Assembly (NCBI GenBank): GCA_019639115.1
Contig: JAHBSM010000012.1
Coordinates: 1-64,000 of the forward strand
DNA from: Acidobacteriota bacterium
GTDB lineage: Bacteria > Acidobacteriota > Blastocatellia > Pyrinomonadales > Pyrinomonadaceae
DNA: 64,000 nt
Direction: 5' to 3'
Numbering within the stretch: the first letter of the stretch is position 1; each line of letters begins with the position of its first letter. Positions 18,216 to 27,768 of this stretch are shown here, piece by piece. The position numbers and the translations under genes are program-made. The notes beneath the pieces were generated by a model, which worked only from the letters and a program-made list of their open reading frames with translations, was not told the DNA's origin and did no database searches.

Positions 18216-18985
18216 CAGCTATCTTTCTCCGCGTGTCTTCCGGAAAGATCCGCTGCCGAGCCTTTATTTAGGCTATGGTCCACCGAGATACGTTCGTCAA
18301 AAACGAAACATTCGCCCCGCCACAATGATTCCTCTTTCGGGACCATCTCAAGGTAACGCAAAATGCCTCCGTCGAGTTGATAGACCGTTTCGAATCCAAG
18401 TGACCGGAGATAGGGAGCGAATTTTTCGCACCTAATGCCTCCGGTACAGAACATTGCAACACGTTTATGCTGCGCAGGATCAAGTTCACGGGCTACGAAC
18501 TCCGGCAATTCACTGAATCTTTCTATTTGCGGATTGATCGCTCCTTCAAATGTCCCCACACGGAATTCATAGTCATTCCTTGCATCCAGGATCACCGTAT
18601 CTGGGTCAGATATTACAGTATTCCAATCGGTCGGCGAGACGTGTGTTCCTTTGCCTAGGCCGATATCGACGGAACGCCGCAGAGTAACGATCTCAGGCCG
18701 GATCTGAACGTCTATCTTGCGGAACGGCGGCAGGTCATGAAACGAAACCTTCGGGTCCAAGGATGCGCCGAGCAGACCTTCAAGCCGCGGGATGATATTG
18801 TCGATCGCCTGCGGTTCGCCGCAGAGAGTCGAGTTAAACCCCTCGGACGCAATGATTATCGTCCCCCGAACCCCGGTCTCATGGAGAAGATGAACCAATT
18901 TTTCCTTCAAGTCCGCAAGTTCGGACTGACCGCCCATTTCTCTAAACTTGAAAAATGCGATGATCTTGATTGCTTTTTCACTCAT
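18215..18985 (-). CDS. trhO: tRNA uridine-34 hydroxylase, rhodanese family
   Basis: A 256-aa YceA/TrhO protein. The N-terminal ferredoxin-like domain (residues 8-100) precedes a rhodanese domain whose active loop is CTGGIRCEK, typical of the O2-dependent enzymes that make 5-hydroxyuridine at tRNA position 34. The family usually runs to 300-350 residues; this is a short member without the extended C-terminus. It overlaps fmt by ATGA (18982-18985) and rsmB by one base. Confidence 0.88.
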   Translation of the reverse strand: MSEKAIKIIAFFKFREMGGQSELADLKEKLVHLLHETGVRGTIIIASEGFNSTLCGEPQAIDNIIPRLEGLLGASLDPKVSFHDLPPFRKIDVQIRPEIVTLRRSVDIGLGKGTHVSPTDWNTVISDPDTVILDARNDYEFRVGTFEGAINPQIERFSELPEFVARELDPAQHKRVAMFCTGGIRCEKFAPYLRSLGFETVYQLDGGILRYLEMVPKEESLWRGECFVFDERISVDHSLNKGSAADLSGRHAEKDS

Positions 18986-19911
18986 TCCCCGAGTACATCA
19001 CCTACCTTCAACACTGATCCATTTACAATGTCGGCCGCGGTCAGGACCCTTTTACCTTCAGGCTGAGCGGCAGATATTCTCAGAACCGAGTCTCCCCCGC
19101 ATCTTACTCGGATCCCGCTTTTGTCCGCTGTCAGCACTTCGCCGGCTCGTTCGCCATTTCCAAACTTTTCGGCCGTCCCGCTTACGATCCCGATCCGCAC
19201 TCCGTTTAGAAAAGTGAACGTGCCGGGAAACGGCTTAAATCCCCGAATGCGGTCTGCGATCATCGCGGCCGGTTGGCCCCAATCTATGAGGCCATCGATC
19301 TTTTTCAATATGGGAGCGTATGTTGCCAATGCATCATCTTGCGGTATCGGCACGATATCATCAAGGTTTGCGATCGTTTCAGAGAGAAGGCCGGCACCGA
19401 TCTCGGCTGATAATTCGAGGATACTTGCGGCAGTGTCGTCTTCAGCTATCGCGATCTCTCTCTGAAGCAGAACGTCTCCTGTATCGAGGCCGGCGTCCAT
19501 CTTCATCGTGGTCACGCCGGTAACCGTTTCTCCATTCGCAATAGCCCAGTTCACCGGAGCCGCCCCTCGATATCTCGGAAGCAATGAGAAATGGAGATTT
19601 ACGGCACCATATGGAAATGCATCAAGAAATGTCTGCGGCAAAATACGTCCATACGCTACTACGACCGCCACATCTGCCCTGAGAGAAACAAATTCCGCCA
19701 ATGCGGCTTCTGACCTGACGCCGGCCGGCTGCAGCACCTGAATACCCAGTTCCTGTGCTGCAAGTTTGACAGGCGAAGCTGTTAGCTTATTCCCTCTGCC
19801 GGCCGGCTTGTCAGGCTGAGTATAAACTGCTGCGATGTCATGCCCATCAGCCGCAAGGCGTCGGAGCGACGGCACGGCTGCTTGAGGCGTCCCCATGAAA
19901 ACAATCCTCAC
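18982..19911 (-). CDS. fmt: Methionyl-tRNA formyltransferase
   Basis: A 309-aa enzyme that formylates initiator Met-tRNA with 10-formyl-THF. The N-terminal formyltransferase fold has FMGTPQAAVPSL, the folate-site motif NLHFSLLPRYRGAAPVNWAI and catalytic Asp in MDAGLDTGDVL. The C-terminal OB domain follows from about residue 205. It overlaps phoA by four bases (ATGA at 19908-19911). Peptide deformylase, which usually sits beside fmt, is found 5 kb upstream. Confidence 0.95.
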   Translation of the reverse strand: MRIVFMGTPQAAVPSLRRLAADGHDIAAVYTQPDKPAGRGNKLTASPVKLAAQELGIQVLQPAGVRSEAALAEFVSLRADVAVVVAYGRILPQTFLDAFPYGAVNLHFSLLPRYRGAAPVNWAIANGETVTGVTTMKMDAGLDTGDVLLQREIAIAEDDTAASILELSAEIGAGLLSETIANLDDIVPIPQDDALATYAPILKKIDGLIDWGQPAAMIADRIRGFKPFPGTFTFLNGVRIGIVSGTAEKFGNGERAGEVLTADKSGIRVRCGGDSVLRISAAQPEGKRVLTAADIVNGSVLKVGDVLGE

Positions 19912-21449
19912 CTCCTGCCAAGCCTCATAGCGTCTGCCATCACGTAAAAGATCCAGTTCTCTTCCATTGACCCTTTGACCAAATACGAACCAGCGCCCGT
20001 CGCAAATATCGGAACATCTTCGCCTGCGTGCGTCTCATCTGCAAGCGGTATCATTGCGTCCTGCAGAAACTCGGGGTCAGTAGTATCGACCTTTTTGAGA
20101 TCCAGTCGTTCCTTTCGTGCTCCCCGACCGTTCGCGTAGCTGAGCGTCGTTCTGACGAACCCGTTGAGGTCCCGGCGATATTCAGGCTCTAAAAGCCCGT
20201 TGTCGTCTGTCTCTCGGACGAGGCCGAGGATATTATTCCCGCGTACCGGATACCCGCCGATCGTCAATGTATGACTGTGATCCGCCGTAACAATGATAAG
20301 TGTATCATCCAGATTCACCCGCGCCGCCGCAGAGCGGATCGCATTTGAGAACTCGACCGTCTCGCTGAGGGCACGGTATGCGTTGCCATTGTGATGCGCG
20401 TGGTCTATCCTGCCGCCCTCGACCATCAGGAAGAAGCCTTTTTTATTCTTCTTGAGTATGTCTATCGCCTTATTTGTCATCTCGGTCAGGGACGGCTCGC
20501 CGCCCGGGTCGTTCGGCCGGTCGTGTTCGAATTTCAAATGCGAAGGTTCAAATAACCCTATGACGTGCGTGGCTGATGCGGCGTCGATCGAATCAAAACC
20601 CTTCTTATCCCAAACATATTTGCTTCCTTTGTATTTATTGATCCATTCATCGATCAGGTTCCGGCCATCGAGTCTTTCGCCCATTTTGTCCGGGTACTCC
20701 GGATCACGTGACATCGACGACATAAACTTGGAGCGCCCGCCTCCAAACACGACCTCGATGCCATCGCCACGCTTGAAGTCGATCAGTTGCCTAGCGATGT
20801 CGGGAAAGCCGGCATCATAAGCCGCAGGTTTACGGCGTTTAACGTCGGCGTCCGATTCCCAATCCCTATCTGCCGTATGCGCATAACAGGCCGCGGGCGT
20901 CGCGTGAGTGACGCGTGTCGTTGTAACGACCCCGGTCGAGCGGCCCGAATCTTCCGCAAGTTCGAGCAGTGTGGTCGTCTCGTTGCCCGCAACTGACGTG
21001 TGGTCACCGCGAGTAGTCCTCTGGCTGACTGACAAAAGCCCCTCGTTCGTCTTTACGCCAGTAACTATTGCGCTCATCGTAGGTGCCGAATCGGACGTCT
21101 GCTGATTTGCGCTATATGTCTTGGAAAAAGCCGAGTTCGGAAAGTTCTCAAAGCTTAGCCTGTTCTCTTCACCGCTCTCTCCCCTTAGCTGCCCTTCAAA
21201 AATGCGGGCTGCGGTAACTGTAGAGATACCCATTCCATCGCCGACAAAAAGGATCACATTTTTTGCGGGCCCGCGTCTGACCTTTTCGTTCTTCGCACGA
21301 TCGATCGCCGCCCAGCCGTCGCTCTTCCAAGTGTCGGGCGTCTCAGCACGCTTGACCGGGAACGGCACCCGAACGGTTTGTGACAATGCGCCGTCCATTA
21401 ACAGTCCACAGAGAATGAATGCAAAGGCCTTTTTCAAATAGACATGCAT
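19908..21449 (-). CDS. phoA: Alkaline phosphatase
   Basis: A 513-aa periplasmic phosphatase. Signal peptide (MHVYLKKAFAFILCGLL, cleavage near GALSQ), then the metal-binding VGDGMG and the phosphoserine motif TSDSAPTMSAI (about residue 115). Later metal sites are EGGRIDHAHH and TADHSH, and HAGEDVPIF lies near the C-terminus. ATG 21449 is chosen because GAGG stands eight bases before it; the frame continues upstream without a ribosome site. Tight overlap with fmt is unusual for phoA, which is normally monocistronic and phosphate-controlled. I saw no clear Pho box. Confidence 0.92.
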   Translation of the reverse strand: MHVYLKKAFAFILCGLLMDGALSQTVRVPFPVKRAETPDTWKSDGWAAIDRAKNEKVRRGPAKNVILFVGDGMGISTVTAARIFEGQLRGESGEENRLSFENFPNSAFSKTYSANQQTSDSAPTMSAIVTGVKTNEGLLSVSQRTTRGDHTSVAGNETTTLLELAEDSGRSTGVVTTTRVTHATPAACYAHTADRDWESDADVKRRKPAAYDAGFPDIARQLIDFKRGDGIEVVFGGGRSKFMSSMSRDPEYPDKMGERLDGRNLIDEWINKYKGSKYVWDKKGFDSIDAASATHVIGLFEPSHLKFEHDRPNDPGGEPSLTEMTNKAIDILKKNKKGFFLMVEGGRIDHAHHNGNAYRALSETVEFSNAIRSAAARVNLDDTLIIVTADHSHTLTIGGYPVRGNNILGLVRETDDNGLLEPEYRRDLNGFVRTTLSYANGRGARKERLDLKKVDTTDPEFLQDAMIPLADETHAGEDVPIFATGAGSYLVKGSMEENWIFYVMADAMRLGRR

Positions 21450-21528
21450 GACGTTTACCTCAATTAAAATTGGCGTTAGTTCCAAACGGAATCTAACGCC
21501 TCAATGTTACAACTACGATACGCAGCGG

Positions 21529-22431
21529 TCAGAATCCGCAGTGATAATTCTCAAATTCATAGAACCGGGTCCATTTGCCGCCCGAACGCCGGTACGCATA
21601 GAAGCCCGCCCCCTCAAAGCCCTGACGATACGTGAATATCTCACTTGTTCCGTCACCGTCCACATCGAGATAGTCCAGCAGCAGCTCGTGATAAACGCCG
21701 TCGTCAACACTTTTTATATCGCCGTTCATTAGGCTCGCCTCGTCCACCGCCTTATATTCGCTGTAACTGAACTGATACTTCCCTGACGAGCCTAACTCTG
21801 CAATGAAAAATAGGAGTCCGCGTGTTTTGCTATCGATCTCGGTCCAATACGACCCGACGATTTCCGCCCGTCCGTCACCGTTAACGTCGATCGCCGTCAG
21901 ATTCTGAAACCGGAGGGTCTTCGGCGAAAGCTTCTTCTTCGTGAACTCGGCTTTGACCAATGCGTCGATCTCGCCCTTCTCGGCAACGGACGGCTTTCGT
22001 CGCATTGCGGCCGAACGGGTGCCGCTGGCGAGATCTGTCGCGAGACCCATGACCATACCTTTCAGGCTGACTTTGGTAGATGTGATCCGGATCGTCGCGA
22101 GATTTTTGGCACATTCGGCATTAACATCTGACGACACTATCGCAGCAGTCCCGGCGGCGGCGCCGCCGAATATTAACCGGTAAGAGAGATCCTTTTTGTA
22201 TCGTTCCCGGCTGAAAGCCTTTAACGCAGCCAGCGAATCGCTCCCATTTACCGGGTTCTCGAGTTTCCCTTTATTGATCACCGCAATCGGCTCGAGTGTT
22301 TTGCCGTCGTTAAGTACGGCGAAGATCCCGGGCTTTACCGGCTTTGGTGCCGAAGGTTTTTGCGCCATGCCCAAACCAAATAAGGCAAGGCAAATTGAGA
22401 CCGCTGCGATCGGTCGGATAAGAATATTCAT
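21529..22431 (-). CDS. Secreted protein with VCBS/FG-GAP-like calcium motifs
   Basis: A 300-aa protein with a signal peptide (residues 1-23, LGMAQKP). Two Asp-rich loops, DVNGDGRAEIVG and DVDGDGTSEIF, are the calcium-binding DxDxDG type of FG-GAP/VCBS repeats. The N-terminal half has no family I recognise. Placed between P5C dehydrogenase (19 bases) and phoA (80 bases), all in the same direction, it may be part of that transcript. Function unknown; secreted or periplasmic. Confidence 0.65.
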   Translation of the reverse strand: MNILIRPIAAVSICLALFGLGMAQKPSAPKPVKPGIFAVLNDGKTLEPIAVINKGKLENPVNGSDSLAALKAFSRERYKKDLSYRLIFGGAAAGTAAIVSSDVNAECAKNLATIRITSTKVSLKGMVMGLATDLASGTRSAAMRRKPSVAEKGEIDALVKAEFTKKKLSPKTLRFQNLTAIDVNGDGRAEIVGSYWTEIDSKTRGLLFFIAELGSSGKYQFSYSEYKAVDEASLMNGDIKSVDDGVYHELLLDYLDVDGDGTSEIFTYRQGFEGAGFYAYRRSGGKWTRFYEFENYHCGF

Positions 22432-22450
22432 AAACTTTACGCGTTTCGGA

Positions 22451-24022
22451 CTAGCCTATCTTTTGGGAAACAGATTTGCCCTGCATGAACTGCAGCAGAT
22501 ACTCACGGCCACCCGCCTTTGAGTCGGTTCCGCTCATATTGAACCCGCCGAAAGGATGCACGCCAACGAGTGCTCCGGTGCATTTTCGGTTCAAATATAG
22601 ATTTCCAACGTGGAAGTCTCGTCGAGCTTGTTCGAGACGTTCCTGCGACGCAGAATAAGCAGCACCGGTGAGGCCAAATTCGGTATCGTTAGCGATCTCG
22701 ATCGCGTGGTCAAAATCCCGAGCTTTGATCACGGCGAGAACCGGAGCAAAAATTTCCTCTTGTTCTATCGTATGTCCCGGTTTTACATCGGCAATTATGG
22801 TCGGATGTATGAAATAGCCGTTAGCGCTGTCGCCGCTTCCACCTGCTACGATCCTGCCGCCTTCGGATACGCCTTTATCGATATACTCAAGCGTTCGATC
22901 GAATGCTCGCCAGTTGATGACGGCGGCGACGTTAGTGGCCGATTCCTTAGGCGAACCGACCTTTAGCTCGGCCGTCAACGAAGTGATCCTCTCCAGCAGT
23001 TCGTCATGAACCTTGTCATCAACGATCAGCCTCGAGCAGGCCGAGCACTTCTGTCCTTGGAATCCGAACGCCGCCGCTACGACGCCTGACGCTGCCGAAT
23101 CGAGATCGGCATCGTCTGCGACCACGATCGCATCCTTTCCGCCCATTTCAGCGATCACACGTTTGATCCATATCTGGCCGGGTCGCGTCTTGGCAGCTTC
23201 TTCATTGATATGCAGGCCTACGCCCTTGGAGCCGGTAAAGGAGATAAAGCGAGTCTTCGGGTGCGTGACCATAGCCTCGCCTGTGGCAGCGCTTCCGGTT
23301 ATGAAGTTGACGACACCTTTAGGCAGGCCGATCTCGTCCAGGATCTCGATGAACTTGGCAGCTATGACCGGCGAGTCCGACGACGGCTTGAGCACGACCG
23401 TATTGCCCGCTACGACCGCAGCCATCGTCATACCGGCCATGATCGCGAGAGGGAAATTCCAGGGCGGGATGATCGCGCCGACGCCGAGAGGAATATACCC
23501 GAACCGATTGTCTTCGCCGGGAAACGGCGTTATAGGCTGATCTCCTCCCCAACGCAACATTTCCCGACCATAGAATTCGCAAAAATCTATCGCCTCGGCC
23601 GTATCACCGTCGGCTTCAGCCCACGTCTTTGAAACCTCGAATACCATCCACGCCGAAAGCTCGTGTTTCCGTTCGCGCATGACTGCGGCAGCCTTGAACA
23701 AATATTCGGCGCGATCCGCCACCGGCACGTGCTGCCATGTCCTGAAAGCTTCAGAGGCAGCATCTATTGCGCGGTCAACGAGGCTCGTATCGGAGTCCCC
23801 TTCCGAACAAACACCGACGACCGTAGAGTGTTCCGCTGGATCAACGCTGTGAAACTTGTGTTCGAGGCGGATCTTTTCGCCATTGATAGAGATCGGATAT
23901 TCCCGGCCTAGTTCCGACTGTACTTTATCCAGCGCCGCGAGCATCGCCTCGGCGTTCTCAGCCTGAGTAAAATCGGTGAATGGCTCGTTCCTAAAACTGT
24001 CTAGAGCGTTCTGTGTCTGCAT
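22451..24022 (-). CDS. pruA: 1-pyrroline-5-carboxylate dehydrogenase
   Basis: A 523-aa aldehyde dehydrogenase that oxidises glutamate semialdehyde to glutamate in proline catabolism. Visible motifs: IPPWNFPLAI, FTGSKGVG, the catalytic Glu loop EMGGKDAIVV and the nucleophile in GQKCSACSR. The N-terminal KVQSELGREYPISINGE resembles the stand-alone RocA/PruA subgroup rather than the PutA fusion. No proline dehydrogenase is in the window. Its ATG is three bases after the stop of the barrel-like protein (24026), so the two are coupled. Confidence 0.92.
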   Translation of the reverse strand: MQTQNALDSFRNEPFTDFTQAENAEAMLAALDKVQSELGREYPISINGEKIRLEHKFHSVDPAEHSTVVGVCSEGDSDTSLVDRAIDAASEAFRTWQHVPVADRAEYLFKAAAVMRERKHELSAWMVFEVSKTWAEADGDTAEAIDFCEFYGREMLRWGGDQPITPFPGEDNRFGYIPLGVGAIIPPWNFPLAIMAGMTMAAVVAGNTVVLKPSSDSPVIAAKFIEILDEIGLPKGVVNFITGSAATGEAMVTHPKTRFISFTGSKGVGLHINEEAAKTRPGQIWIKRVIAEMGGKDAIVVADDADLDSAASGVVAAAFGFQGQKCSACSRLIVDDKVHDELLERITSLTAELKVGSPKESATNVAAVINWRAFDRTLEYIDKGVSEGGRIVAGGSGDSANGYFIHPTIIADVKPGHTIEQEEIFAPVLAVIKARDFDHAIEIANDTEFGLTGAAYSASQERLEQARRDFHVGNLYLNRKCTGALVGVHPFGGFNMSGTDSKAGGREYLLQFMQGKSVSQKIG

Positions 24023-24025
24023 GTT

Positions 24026-24754
24026 TCAATATGTGTATCCGTAAAAGATCGCAAAGAAATTGTTGCCGCGGCCCGAATTCCCGACGTTGAAGGTCGTGAG
24101 TATGAACTGCCGCTTTGTAAGCTGGACATTCACACCGGCGGCCGCGTAGCCGAATCGATTGCTCCCCGAGATCCAATCGGCAACAAGCGAAATTCGGGAG
24201 GTCAGAGGCTGTTCGATCGCAGCGGTAACACCTTGTCTGGTGCCGAATCCTCGGCCGCCATTGAACACGCGATATACGCCGCCTGTAAGTTTGAGCCCTC
24301 TGAGGCGCTTAAAACCCTTGCTCGCATTCCCGTAGGCAAATGTCGTGACGCGGTCGCCTGCAGAATCGTTCAACGGCACATAAACTGTTGCACCCGCAGC
24401 AGCGGCGGCATTTAGCCTCTCGCTTGCAAAGAAATTTCGCTTGATGCTTACGCTCAGTTCCTTCGGCGATGTCGAACCATTTCTAGTGTAAAAGAAGTTG
24501 ATGCCGGCTTCGGTTTTGTTATCTATGCCGTAAACGGTCCTGTAACCATAGGTCTGAAAGCCGCCTTTGTCCCATTTCTCGGGCTTGAAGATTACGTCAG
24601 CCTCAAAATAGAACGACTTCTTTGCCAACGTTTCCGTTGTCGCCGTATTGATAATGGTCATCTGCCCGGCTGCGATCGAGGCCAAAGCCAATGTCAAGCC
24701 CATTGACACAACACAGCCGAAACCCCTGATGCCGATAACGTGCACACGCTTCAT
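24026..24754 (-). CDS. Probable outer-membrane beta-barrel-like protein
   Basis: A 242-aa protein with a signal peptide (MKRVHVIGIRGFGCVVSMGL, cleavage near AAGQM). Alternating hydrophobic/polar strands with Tyr/Phe/Gly fill the rest, ending in aromatic FFAIFYGYTY, a typical last-strand pattern of outer-membrane barrels. No named family is recognised. ATG 24754 is preferred because GGGGAG precedes it by nine bases; the frame extends upstream to 24949 without support. Likely role: outer-membrane porin or adhesin; confidence is low. Confidence 0.55.
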   Translation of the reverse strand: MKRVHVIGIRGFGCVVSMGLTLALASIAAGQMTIINTATTETLAKKSFYFEADVIFKPEKWDKGGFQTYGYRTVYGIDNKTEAGINFFYTRNGSTSPKELSVSIKRNFFASERLNAAAAAGATVYVPLNDSAGDRVTTFAYGNASKGFKRLRGLKLTGGVYRVFNGGRGFGTRQGVTAAIEQPLTSRISLVADWISGSNRFGYAAAGVNVQLTKRQFILTTFNVGNSGRGNNFFAIFYGYTY

Positions 24755-24875
24755 AATTAACTCCCCGATCTGATGTGCACTCCCAACTCCCACATTCACG
24801 GTCCGCGGAGCCGGCGGGCCTTGAACGTCTTGTACTTTGGACGATAACGAAATTATACAAACAATCCGCCGATCT

Positions 24876-25109
24876 TCAATCCGGAAACTGCCGGAAAAGT
24901 TCTCTTTGTTCCCATTCATCGAGAAACTCAGGCCTTTCCGGTTCGTCATCCGACGTCCAGCCGACGACGAAACGCGGATGCTGAGATTCGCCGTTCACAT
25001 GTTTTACGTACGTCTCTATGAGCACCCAGCCGTGCGCAAGATATTGGTTCAGTTCTCGGACCGAGCCAACCTCGGCGGCATACTTTGTTTCAGTTAACTT
25101 CGGTCCCAT
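24876..25109 (-). CDS. Small DUF1737/DUF4177-like protein
   Basis: A 77-aa soluble protein whose core SVRELNQYLAHGWVLIETYV has the pattern of small DUF1737/DUF4177 proteins (a helix followed by GWxL). It overlaps the 3-prime end of def by 16 bases and has a strong AAGGAG six bases before its ATG, so it is a real gene co-transcribed with def. The rest contains an acidic Glu/Pro-rich tail. Function unknown. Confidence 0.65.
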   Translation of the reverse strand: MGPKLTETKYAAEVGSVRELNQYLAHGWVLIETYVKHVNGESQHPRFVVGWTSDDEPERPEFLDEWEQRELFRQFPD

Positions 25110-25624
25110 TTGCCGCTCCTTTTTAGTCTTTTGATCTTCTGCTTAGCCAATTCGCGTTTGAGAGCGGTCATCCGGTCAAGAAAGACGATACCGTCACAGT
25201 GGTCTATCTCATGAAGGATGCATCGAGCCGCAAGCCCTCGGACGTCAAGCTCGATCGGTTCCCCTTTTTGATCCAATGCCCTTGCAATGACCCGCATTTC
25301 GCGTCGTACCGTCTGAAAGAGTCCCGGAAACGACAGGCAGCCTTCGTCGCCTATCTGTTCGCCTTCAACGTGGACAACCTCCGGATCGATCAGCACGGCA
25401 CGAACGCGGTCAAATTCGTCCGTTTCGGGTGTGTCCATAACAAAAAGTCGCTTTGAAACACCAACCTGCGGAGCTGCAAGTCCCACGCCTCCGGCCTCGG
25501 ACATCGTTTCGAACATGTTCGCAACGAATCCGTCCAGCTCCGGGTCGCATCCATCACTGCCGATCGGCATTCCAACTTTGAGCAAAACGGGGTCCGGATA
25601 GTTCACGATCCGCAATAAAGGCAT
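25094..25624 (-). CDS. def: Peptide deformylase
   Basis: A 176-aa metallohydrolase that removes the N-formyl group from nascent proteins. All three motifs are present: GVGLAAPQVG, EGCLSFP (metal Cys) and HEIDHCDG (HEXXH plus acid). ATG 25624 (MPLLRIVNYPD) is preferred over the upstream extension. The next gene overlaps by 16 bases. Its partner fmt is 5.2 kb downstream on the same strand. Confidence 0.95.
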   Translation of the reverse strand: MPLLRIVNYPDPVLLKVGMPIGSDGCDPELDGFVANMFETMSEAGGVGLAAPQVGVSKRLFVMDTPETDEFDRVRAVLIDPEVVHVEGEQIGDEGCLSFPGLFQTVRREMRVIARALDQKGEPIELDVRGLAARCILHEIDHCDGIVFLDRMTALKRELAKQKIKRLKRSGKWDRS

Positions 25625-25702
25625 AAATTTAATAATACAATAAAAATACTTACGGGGACCAAAACTTATCTTGATCCCAAATGCTTGAGAACGAACCATT
25701 CA

Positions 25703-26167
25703 TCACTGGGGAGTTGATGCCGCTGCCGCTTTGTTGGCCCAATCGCATATTGCGTCGCGTTCGCCCGTCGACAGAGCTGCGTCGCGATGTATCCACGTGT
25801 ACGACGGAAGCGGCATTTCGCCCGACCGCACCTCGTCGCATATTTCCTCGAGCTTCTTTGATCGTTTCTTAGCGTCGTAGGTCGCAAATATGCTCAGGTT
25901 CAAATGGCGACGCCCGTCCTCGACGTGCGAACGCAGCCACCACCCGTTCGGTTGGATATACGAATACCAGGGATAGCGCGTGTTATTCGTGTGGCAATCA
26001 TTGCAAGCTTTGCCCAGTATGATCTTGACGTCGGGCGGCACCGCAACTACGGAATCGATGGTCTCGCTTTCTTTGATCTCGGGGTTCGTCTTGTCGATCT
26101 GAAACAATTGGATCAATCCCAACGCAAATACGAGAACGACGGCCGCAGCCTTAAATGCTCTTTTCAT
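25703..26167 (-). CDS. Haem-binding domain protein (CxxCH)
   Basis: A 154-aa membrane-anchored protein of the Haem_bd family (PF14376 type). One N-terminal hydrophobic segment (residues 8-24) precedes a single c-type haem motif CNDCH at about residue 55, in KACNDCHTNNTRYPWYSYIQP. The family often accompanies cytochrome oxidases or peroxidases; none is visible here. TATAAT (minus, 26182-26177) stands nine bases before the ATG, shared with the divergent sterol desaturase promoter, and there is no Shine-Dalgarno sequence. Confidence 0.85.
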   Translation of the reverse strand: MKRAFKAAAVVLVFALGLIQLFQIDKTNPEIKESETIDSVVAVPPDVKIILGKACNDCHTNNTRYPWYSYIQPNGWWLRSHVEDGRRHLNLSIFATYDAKKRSKKLEEICDEVRSGEMPLPSYTWIHRDAALSTGERDAICDWANKAAAASTPQ

Positions 26168-26176
26168 GATTCTTAG

Positions 26177-26184
26177 ATTATACT
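26177..26184. promoter_or_regulatory. Bidirectional overlapping -10 elements
   Basis: Plus strand TATACT (26179-26184) is 10 bases before ATG 26195; minus strand TATAAT (26182-26177) is nine bases before ATG 26167. The two -10 hexamers overlap by four bases. Neither gene has a Shine-Dalgarno sequence, so both mRNAs are predicted to start at or next to the ATG. Confidence 0.55.
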
Positions 26185-26194
26185 AACGTCACAA

Positions 26195-27031
26195 ATGCTG
26201 CGCCCGACCATCCTTGCTATACCGATATTTGCTCTGCTGATCGCAGTTGAAGCCTATTTGACCCGACGGGCCGGCCGCTCGGATTATCCCGACGCAAAGG
26301 ACGCCTGGAACAATATTATTCTCGGGTTCGGAAGTATCGTATGGGGCGCGATCTTTGGGCTTATTACCGGCGGCATTTACATATTCTTTTACGAGGTCGC
26401 ACCGTATAAATTCCCGGCCGATGCGTGGTGGACGTGGGCCGCTTTGTTCATAGTTGACGACCTCGCTTACTACATATTTCATCGCGTCAGCCACGAATCG
26501 AGGCTTTTCTGGAACTTTCACGTCGTCCATCATTCCAGCGAACAATACAATCTAAGTGTAGCCGTGCGTCAAAGCTGGTTCAGCGGCATCGCACATTGGA
26601 TGTTCTACGCTCCGATCATGCTGCTCGGTTTTGCGCCTTGGATGTTCGCGACGATGCACGGCCTCAATCTGATCTATCAATTCTGGATACACACCAAGGT
26701 GATCGATAGATTACCGCGATGGTTCGAATATATATTCAATACGCCGTCGCATCACCGCGTACACCACGGCGTGAACGAGCCGTATCTGGACCGCAATTAC
26801 GCGGGAGTTCTGATCATCTGGGACCGATTGTTCGGGAGTTTTGTGCCCGAGACTGAAGAACCACGCTACGGTATCATCAAACCGATCAATAGCTACAACC
26901 CGCTCTGGGTAAACACACACGCATGGGTCGAGATGTTCGCTGCTCTGCGCGAAAGGCGGGGAGTACTCGAAAAGCTGCGGTGCATTTTTGGCTCACCAAA
27001 TATCGATCTGAAAGAAAGCTATGAGAACTAA
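26195..27031 (+). CDS. Sterol desaturase / fatty-acid hydroxylase family protein
   Basis: A 278-aa integral membrane di-iron protein. Four hydrophobic segments enclose the histidine motifs HRVSHE (HxxxH), HVVHH (HxxHH) and HHRVHH. This is the FA_hydroxylase superfamily, which hydroxylates or desaturates lipids; the substrate cannot be told. The 3-prime end overlaps the next gene by 11 bases. Length is typical of the bacterial branch. Confidence 0.9.
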   Translation: MLRPTILAIPIFALLIAVEAYLTRRAGRSDYPDAKDAWNNIILGFGSIVWGAIFGLITGGIYIFFYEVAPYKFPADAWWTWAALFIVDDLAYYIFHRVSHESRLFWNFHVVHHSSEQYNLSVAVRQSWFSGIAHWMFYAPIMLLGFAPWMFATMHGLNLIYQFWIHTKVIDRLPRWFEYIFNTPSHHRVHHGVNEPYLDRNYAGVLIIWDRLFGSFVPETEEPRYGIIKPINSYNPLWVNTHAWVEMFAALRERRGVLEKLRCIFGSPNIDLKESYEN

Positions 27032-27752
27032 GATCTGCCTATTGGCGTTTTTGCTCGCGTTTGAGGCTTCCGGAGCTGCCTCGCAGTCCGTCGTCATGCT
27101 CAGCCCCAAAAAGGTGACATACAAACGCCAGCACCCGATCGCCGCTCATAAGCGTACCTTTACGATCAATTATCCGCGGATCAAGGCCGCGACGCCTGCA
27201 CTCTCGCGAAAGATCGAATCGCTCCTTAGCTACGAGAAGATCTTCGGATTTACGGTCGCCGAAGAATTGCGGGACGTACAATGGCTAGAAACCGCTGATT
27301 TCTCCGTTGAATACAATGCGGATGGGATACTGGCGATCGATCTGACGATCGAAGGCAGCGGAGCATATCCGGACGGTTCGACAAGGAGCGTCGTGATCGA
27401 CATCCGAAGCGGAACGCGAGTAACCCCCGCGGCGGCATTTGCCGATCTTGCTCGTCTAGCCTCGGCCGTCAAGAAGATGCAGCAAAAAGAGATAGCGGAA
27501 GCCAAAGCTGAGATCCGCAAGGATCCGGACGCTAAGGACCTCGATCCTGACGAGCTGTTCGCGTCGGCCGATGTCAAGATCAAGGACCTCGATTGGTTCT
27601 CGGTCAGCGAGACCGGCGTCGTATTCAAATACGATTACGGATTTCCGCATGTCATAAAAGCGCTCCAGCCGCCCGGCGAATACTTTTTCAGTTGGCAGGA
27701 CCTGCGGCCTTACCTAAAAAACGGTGGTTTGCTCTCGCGTGCCGCCCGTTAG
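27021..27752 (+). CDS. Exported DUF3298/RsiV-like protein
   Basis: A 243-aa protein with a signal peptide (residues 1-22, ending AASQS). The body resembles the DUF3298/DUF4163 fold in its sequence of short strands and the charged [12 protein letters not shown] segment. The signature is weak, so treat as uncharacterised. Its ATG overlaps the desaturase stop by 11 bases. Confidence 0.5.
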   Translation: MRTKICLLAFLLAFEASGAASQSVVMLSPKKVTYKRQHPIAAHKRTFTINYPRIKAATPALSRKIESLLSYEKIFGFTVAEELRDVQWLETADFSVEYNADGILAIDLTIEGSGAYPDGSTRSVVIDIRSGTRVTPAAAFADLARLASAVKKMQQKEIAEAKAEIRKDPDAKDLDPDELFASADVKIKDLDWFSVSETGVVFKYDYGFPHVIKALQPPGEYFFSWQDLRPYLKNGGLLSRAAR

Positions 27753-27768
27753 TATAATTTTGTTGACT

